Shown piece by piece: positions 16,233 through 20,000 of a stretch of DNA of 20,000 nucleotides. Location: NCBI GenBank assembly GCA_001586965.3, contig LUCW03000295.1, positions 1 to 20,000 of the forward strand, given 5' to 3'. A program made the position numbers and the translations under genes. Each line of letters opens with the position of its first letter. The first letter of the stretch is position 1. Origin of the DNA: Sphaeroforma sirkka. Lineage: Eukaryota > Opisthokonta > Ichthyosporea > Ichthyophonida. The notes beneath the pieces are model-generated. The model saw nothing but the letters and a program-made list of their open reading frames with translations, made no database searches and was not told the DNA's origin.

Positions 16233-17301
16233 CCATAGAACAAAGAAAAAAAATTCAAAGCCTGTTGCAGAATAAAATATTTAGAAAACTATAAAAGCTC
16301 TCCAAAGAACCACTGTTTCTCAGAGTCAAAATATAAATAGTACATTTGGTGGTTAAAAAAATTATTGAGAGTTTAGCTATAGACAGTCTATTTGTTTTAA
16401 AAATAAATAAATATATTTAAAAAAAATACAGATTTTTTTTTGCGTTTTGTTTTGAAATTGGCAAACTCTGGTATTTATTTTTTGTAAACGAGACCAGTCA
16501 CGAGAGTGACCCCGGTGACTAGTGACCAGTCAACGTCGACTTTTAGTTGTCAAGTTCGATAAATATTAACTTTTCATCTCGTGGGGCCCGTGGGGCTCTT
16601 GGGGTACACATTTCTTTCGAGTATATATGTACTTCATTTCCTTCCTGGTACATATTTACCCGAAAGAAATGTTCAGAGACGATATAAGCGGACATATATC
16701 GTCCCAAAGAGTATAAGAGCATCTACTTTAATTCCAAGGATATCTGATAGTTGTGCAGACCTGTTTGGCTATTTTGACCCAGTTTTGGTACAAACTGATT
16801 TCTCTGTAACTTTTAGTTAAATATACATCTGGGTCAACATCTATAGAAATCCCCACCGGACGTGAACAGATTTTCTCTATTTGCTCACTATTTTGTTAAA
16901 CAAAAACAAATATTAGTTAGCGTAGCTAGCGTACAGAATTGATTTTATAAAAAACATACTATAAAAAATTATAATTAGTAGTTGGTAGTTCCCCAAAAGT
17001 GGAGTGAGGGCTGAGGCCTGCTCAGATCGGGGCCTAATTGCCGAGGGCTCGAGGCTGACAGAAGTGTTAGGCTTGCCTCTCAAGCTGTCACAATACAAAG
17101 TATGTAATAAATAAACTGAAAATGTATTTTTTTGAAGCAATAAACCAAAAAAAAACAAAATACTCTGTATGTACTGTATTCATTTACAAATGATTTTACC
17201 AGAATCTCCAGTCTCGACGCCTCCGGAGTCCTCGCCTGTTCCTTTGTTTGATTCTTTTGGTAAAAAAAGAAAGAAGAATAAAAAAGATCTCTTTTTTTCT
17301 A
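16233..17301. other. AT-rich flank, no supported gene
   Basis: Short ORFs only (81 codons or fewer), none with a recognisable domain. Local features are GTCAC/GTGAC inverted repeats and two GACCAGTCA copies at 16492-16500 and 16524-16532, and a GC-rich block at about 16990-17095 in otherwise AT-rich DNA. Confidence 0.5.
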
Positions 17302-17324
17302 GAAAGAGAGAAAATCTCTCTTTC
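17302..17324. repeat. Perfect 9-bp inverted repeat
   Basis: GAAAGAGAG (17302-17310), loop AAAAT, CTCTCTTTC (17316-17324). It is preceded and followed by further CT/GA runs, so it may come from simple-repeat turnover rather than a terminator. Confidence 0.8.
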
Positions 17325-17419
17325 GAGTCCCGACTCTCGACACCAGTCGACCATTAGCCACTAGGCTCTCTCTAGTCTTTACTACTATTTTTAAATAAAT
17401 AGCCCTTTCCAGCGGGGCC

Positions 17420-17451
17420 TACTCTCTCTACAGTAGAGTGGAGAGAGAGTA
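17420..17451. repeat. Perfect 10-bp inverted repeat with 12-base loop
   Basis: TACTCTCTCT (17420-17429) pairs with AGAGAGAGTA (17442-17451). The loop contains AGTAGAGT, which echoes the TAC/TAG repeats further right. Confidence 0.8.
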
Positions 17452-17639
17452 AATACATAGTACACAAATATTAAATAAGCCCCGAGGGTTAACACTTTGC
17501 TCTTTAAACAGAGTTGCTACTTTAAAAAAAAAGGGTTTATTCGAGGCATAATAAAAGTTGCAGCTTTTAACGCATTGAGCATAGGCCCGGACGGCCATGG
17601 AATTCTCGCTACTACCAGTCTTGCACCATAGTCAATAGT

Positions 17640-17945
17640 GTCTCGTGCGAGTCTCTCTCTGTCTCTCAGTATCTCTCTACTACTACTCTCGTAAAGACTA
17701 GTAGAGACTCTCCACGAGAGAGATACTACTACTAGTAGTACAATCAGTCCAGTAGTAGTAGTAATAGATTAATAGTCCCTATCTCTACTCTACTCTCTCT
17801 CTCTCTCTCAGAGAGAGCTAGAATGCAGACTTCAAAAGACTTGTAGGCGTAGACAGGAGACCAAGCACTCTTGACTCTACTACTCTAGTAGACAACTAGA
17901 CAGTAGACACTCTACTACTAGAGTAGACAGGTAGTGCAGAACTAG
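17640..17945. repeat. TAC/TAG plus CT/GA low-complexity block with palindromes
   Basis: Dense CTACTAC, AGTAGTAG and CTCTCT runs. It includes the perfect 14-bp palindrome TACTACTAGTAGTA at 17727-17740 and a CT tract ending in CAGAGAGAG near 17795-17818. Two similar units (ACTCTACTACTC and ACTCTACTACTAG) occur near 17875 and 17908. No coding potential seen. Confidence 0.75.
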
Positions 17946-17990
17946 AGGCTGCCCAATAGCACTGCACTCTCTAACCTCCTTATGATGAAA

Positions 17991-18446
17991 CATAGCCTTC
18001 TAAAAAAACAGTTTGAAGGCTACGACTTTTTCAATATGCTGGGCTGGTATAAGGTCGCGACATGTCGTCTTTTAAAAAACATGTCGTATATCGTTTCGAT
18101 ATACATACTGGACATGTTGTCATACATATAGTAGGAAACTTTCAGAATGTTCATGTTTACCCATTAGTAATCGATGAAAGGTTCCGTGATGATTGGCGAA
18201 ATTTTCAGATATTGATGATTCAGAGGGTCTAATTTCTTCAATCTTAAGTCGGCCATAAGACATGGCGCCTAAAAAAACATGTAAACGACCGTCGCGACGT
18301 GTCGCCATAGGCAAAAGACAATGTAATTTACCAGCTCGTTAAAAAGTTTAAACCTTTGAGCGTGAATTCGTGGATCCATACTTCTGAATATTATAAAAAT
18401 ATCGTTTCATAGCCTTCTAAATCATGTACAAGAAGAAAAGAAGGCC
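17991..18446. repeat. Palindrome-rich segment bounded by a 14-bp direct repeat
   Basis: CATAGCCTTCTAAA occurs at 17991-18004 (CATAGCCTTCTAAA) and 18408-18421, each followed by an inverted arm: GAAGGCTA at 18015-18022 and AGAAGGC at 18439-18445. Inside are the palindrome CGACATGTCG (18058-18067), a nested hairpin at 18079-18117 (ACATGTC + GTATATCG with TTT loop + CGATATAC, closed by GACATGT), and a near-repeat of GTCGCGACATGTCG at 18054-18067 and 18291-18304 (one mismatch). It may be a small non-autonomous or decayed transposon. I recognise no family. Confidence 0.45.
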
Positions 18447-20000
18447 ATGTATAATATGTAAAATACAATCGTTTGGTTTGCACAAGTCCAAGGGATTTTG
18501 TCCTGTTCTGTGATTTGACTGATTTCATTAACCTAAACTTTGATTTGTTAAAAAATAAAAAAAACAAAAAATAAACATTTCTTAAAAAAATTGTGTCTTT
18601 AATATTTTATAAAACAACGAAATTCTCGCTGGGTCAACTGGGCAGGTAAGAGACGCCAACATATGGCAAAAAGACATGTCAGAAAGACTCGAGAGTCATG
18701 ACTCTAGAGTTGAGAGTTAAGAGTTTGGCGTTGAGAGGCGAGTATCGAGTAAAGAGTAAAGACGAGACTGGTCGGTTTCTAATTTCTTTCGAATTCCGGG
18801 AGTTTCACACTTCCAGCACGTTTTCTTCTCCTTGATCCATTCTCGACAGCACCCGTCAAAAAATAAAAACGAGAAAAGAGGTGGTGTTAACTGTTACCGC
18901 TGTGACTCTTCATGTGAGTTTGGGTTGTAACTCTCTCCTTCTCTCTCTCTTTTCCTCTCTCTCTCTCTCTCTTGTGGATGTTTGTACGAGTCATTCTAAT
19001 TCATGAATCGGTAATTGACATTGCACAGATGTGTGTAACAGGAAAAGTCTGTAAAAGAGTGTGTGACAAGCTCAGTGGGCGGCCTGAGGCGTGGGCCTGG
19101 TAGTTGTAAATACTAGTTCTGACTGAAACTATGAGCTCCGAGGGTGTATTTAATAGTTACAATTGGGCCACGATTCTACGAAGTACACACGAACTGTATA
19201 TTTATTATTTACACCCGGAATAACGGTACATAAATATTACAGAGCAGCTATAACCACATTTTTCTGGTTTATCGAAAAATTGGATCGACTCACCACATCT
19301 CACGGTATCCAATATCAACCATCCAATCCAATACATACATAGATGATTTTCTAATCCAATGTTCGTACAGAAAATAGAACAATTGTCTTTTTACTTTCAA
19401 GGACTACTTTTATAATATATAATACTCCCAACTCTCCAAGAAATTCGAAGGGTAGAGCAGATCGTATTTTTTTTAACTTAAAATACATACATACTTTTAC
19501 TGGTCTACTCTAGAGTCTAGACTACAAGACTACAACTCTACACAGCTCTTTTCTAGGTGCTGAGACTGGTCAATATTAAAATTGCAACGTGGTCTATTAA
19601 AAAATTAATCTCGTTTCTGCTCTGGGAGTCTCTGAGGGTTTGACCATTGACCATTCCCCGATCGGGCCAATCCCTATACTAAGTTTCTTTCAAGATATTC
19701 ATATTTTACTATTTTTTTGTTGAAAACTTCATATTTCATTATAAAGACAAGATAAAAATAATATACATTGATAAAATTATTACAAAACTCGCAATAAATC
19801 AAAATCAAAATCAAAAAGTAAAATCAAGTGGTATTTTCAATTTTTTTCTAAATATATCGTGAATCTGTCTGGCATATTACTCGGCAGGAAAGAAAAGACG
19901 AAGGGCGCTGTAATAATTTTATTGGGCTACGTCCGCCTTCCGGTGTTTGACTTTGCTATGTTTGTACTATGTATGTACATATATACAAAATCGAAAAATA
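18447..20000. other. AT-rich flank, no supported gene
   Basis: No ORF longer than about 60 codons. Contains a CT tract at 18931-18973 and many A/T runs. A GC-rich patch near 19065-19105 has no recognisable RNA or protein signature. Confidence 0.55.

Noticed and set aside
16581..16820. 79-codon plus-strand ORF
   Set aside because: No domain, no similarity I recognise, biased composition, and isolated in simple-repeat-rich DNA.
15864..17820. CRISPR or satellite array from the short repeats
   Set aside because: Units are 2, 3 or 8 bases with no regularly spaced unique spacers; this is eukaryotic simple-sequence DNA.
18120..18314. 64-codon minus-strand ORF and a short plus-strand MAPKKTCKRPSRR reading as a transposase start
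   Set aside because: Both are very short, overlap palindromic sequence, and show no transposase motif, so a protein cannot be supported.

Overview
The window is eukaryotic repeat DNA. About 14.5 kb is a tandem pair of Ty3/Gypsy-type LTR retrotransposons, both on the minus strand. The remaining 5.5 kb on the right is AT-rich, microsatellite-laden DNA in which I find no convincing gene. I see no bacterial operon, ribosomal RNA, intact tRNA or CRISPR array. The polyprotein style, the AT-rich flank with CT/GA and TAC/TAG simple repeats, and a yeast-like TACTAAC motif suggest a fungus. An early-diverging one (Mucoromycota) is my guess, but that is inference only.

Layout, left to right: LTR 1 (1-579, cut by the window edge); internal region of the left copy, 'copy L' (580-7073); LTR 2 (7074-7645), shared by both copies; internal region of the right copy, 'copy R' (7646-13935); LTR 3 (13936-14502); flank (14503-20000). 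Because both copies run on the minus strand, LTR 3 is the upstream LTR of copy R, and LTR 2 is both the downstream LTR of R and the upstream LTR of L.

Each internal region encodes, in transcription order: Gag (acidic N-terminus, a tRNA-like insertion, a capsid-like alpha-helical part, a Cys/His-rich end); an aspartic protease; reverse transcriptase; RNase H; a domain resembling Dam-type N6-adenine methyltransferases (an unusual place for one); a linker; and an integrase with Cys/His zinc-binding region, DD35E core, SH3-like part and chromodomain-like C-terminus, ending in a basic tail.

Neither copy is intact. Copy L is cut by about ten frameshifts, most of them homopolymer length changes. 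Copy R keeps Gag-C, protease, RT, RNase H and methyltransferase-like domain in one frame of about 1,100 codons broken only by three UGA codons, but it has lost 171 bp of RT and its integrase is frameshifted. Two of the UGA codons, at the Gag/protease junction, occur in both copies. They lie inside a 129-nt, frame-preserving segment that looks like a possible intron. The pair looks like a recombination or nested-insertion product of a family with an unusual expression strategy.
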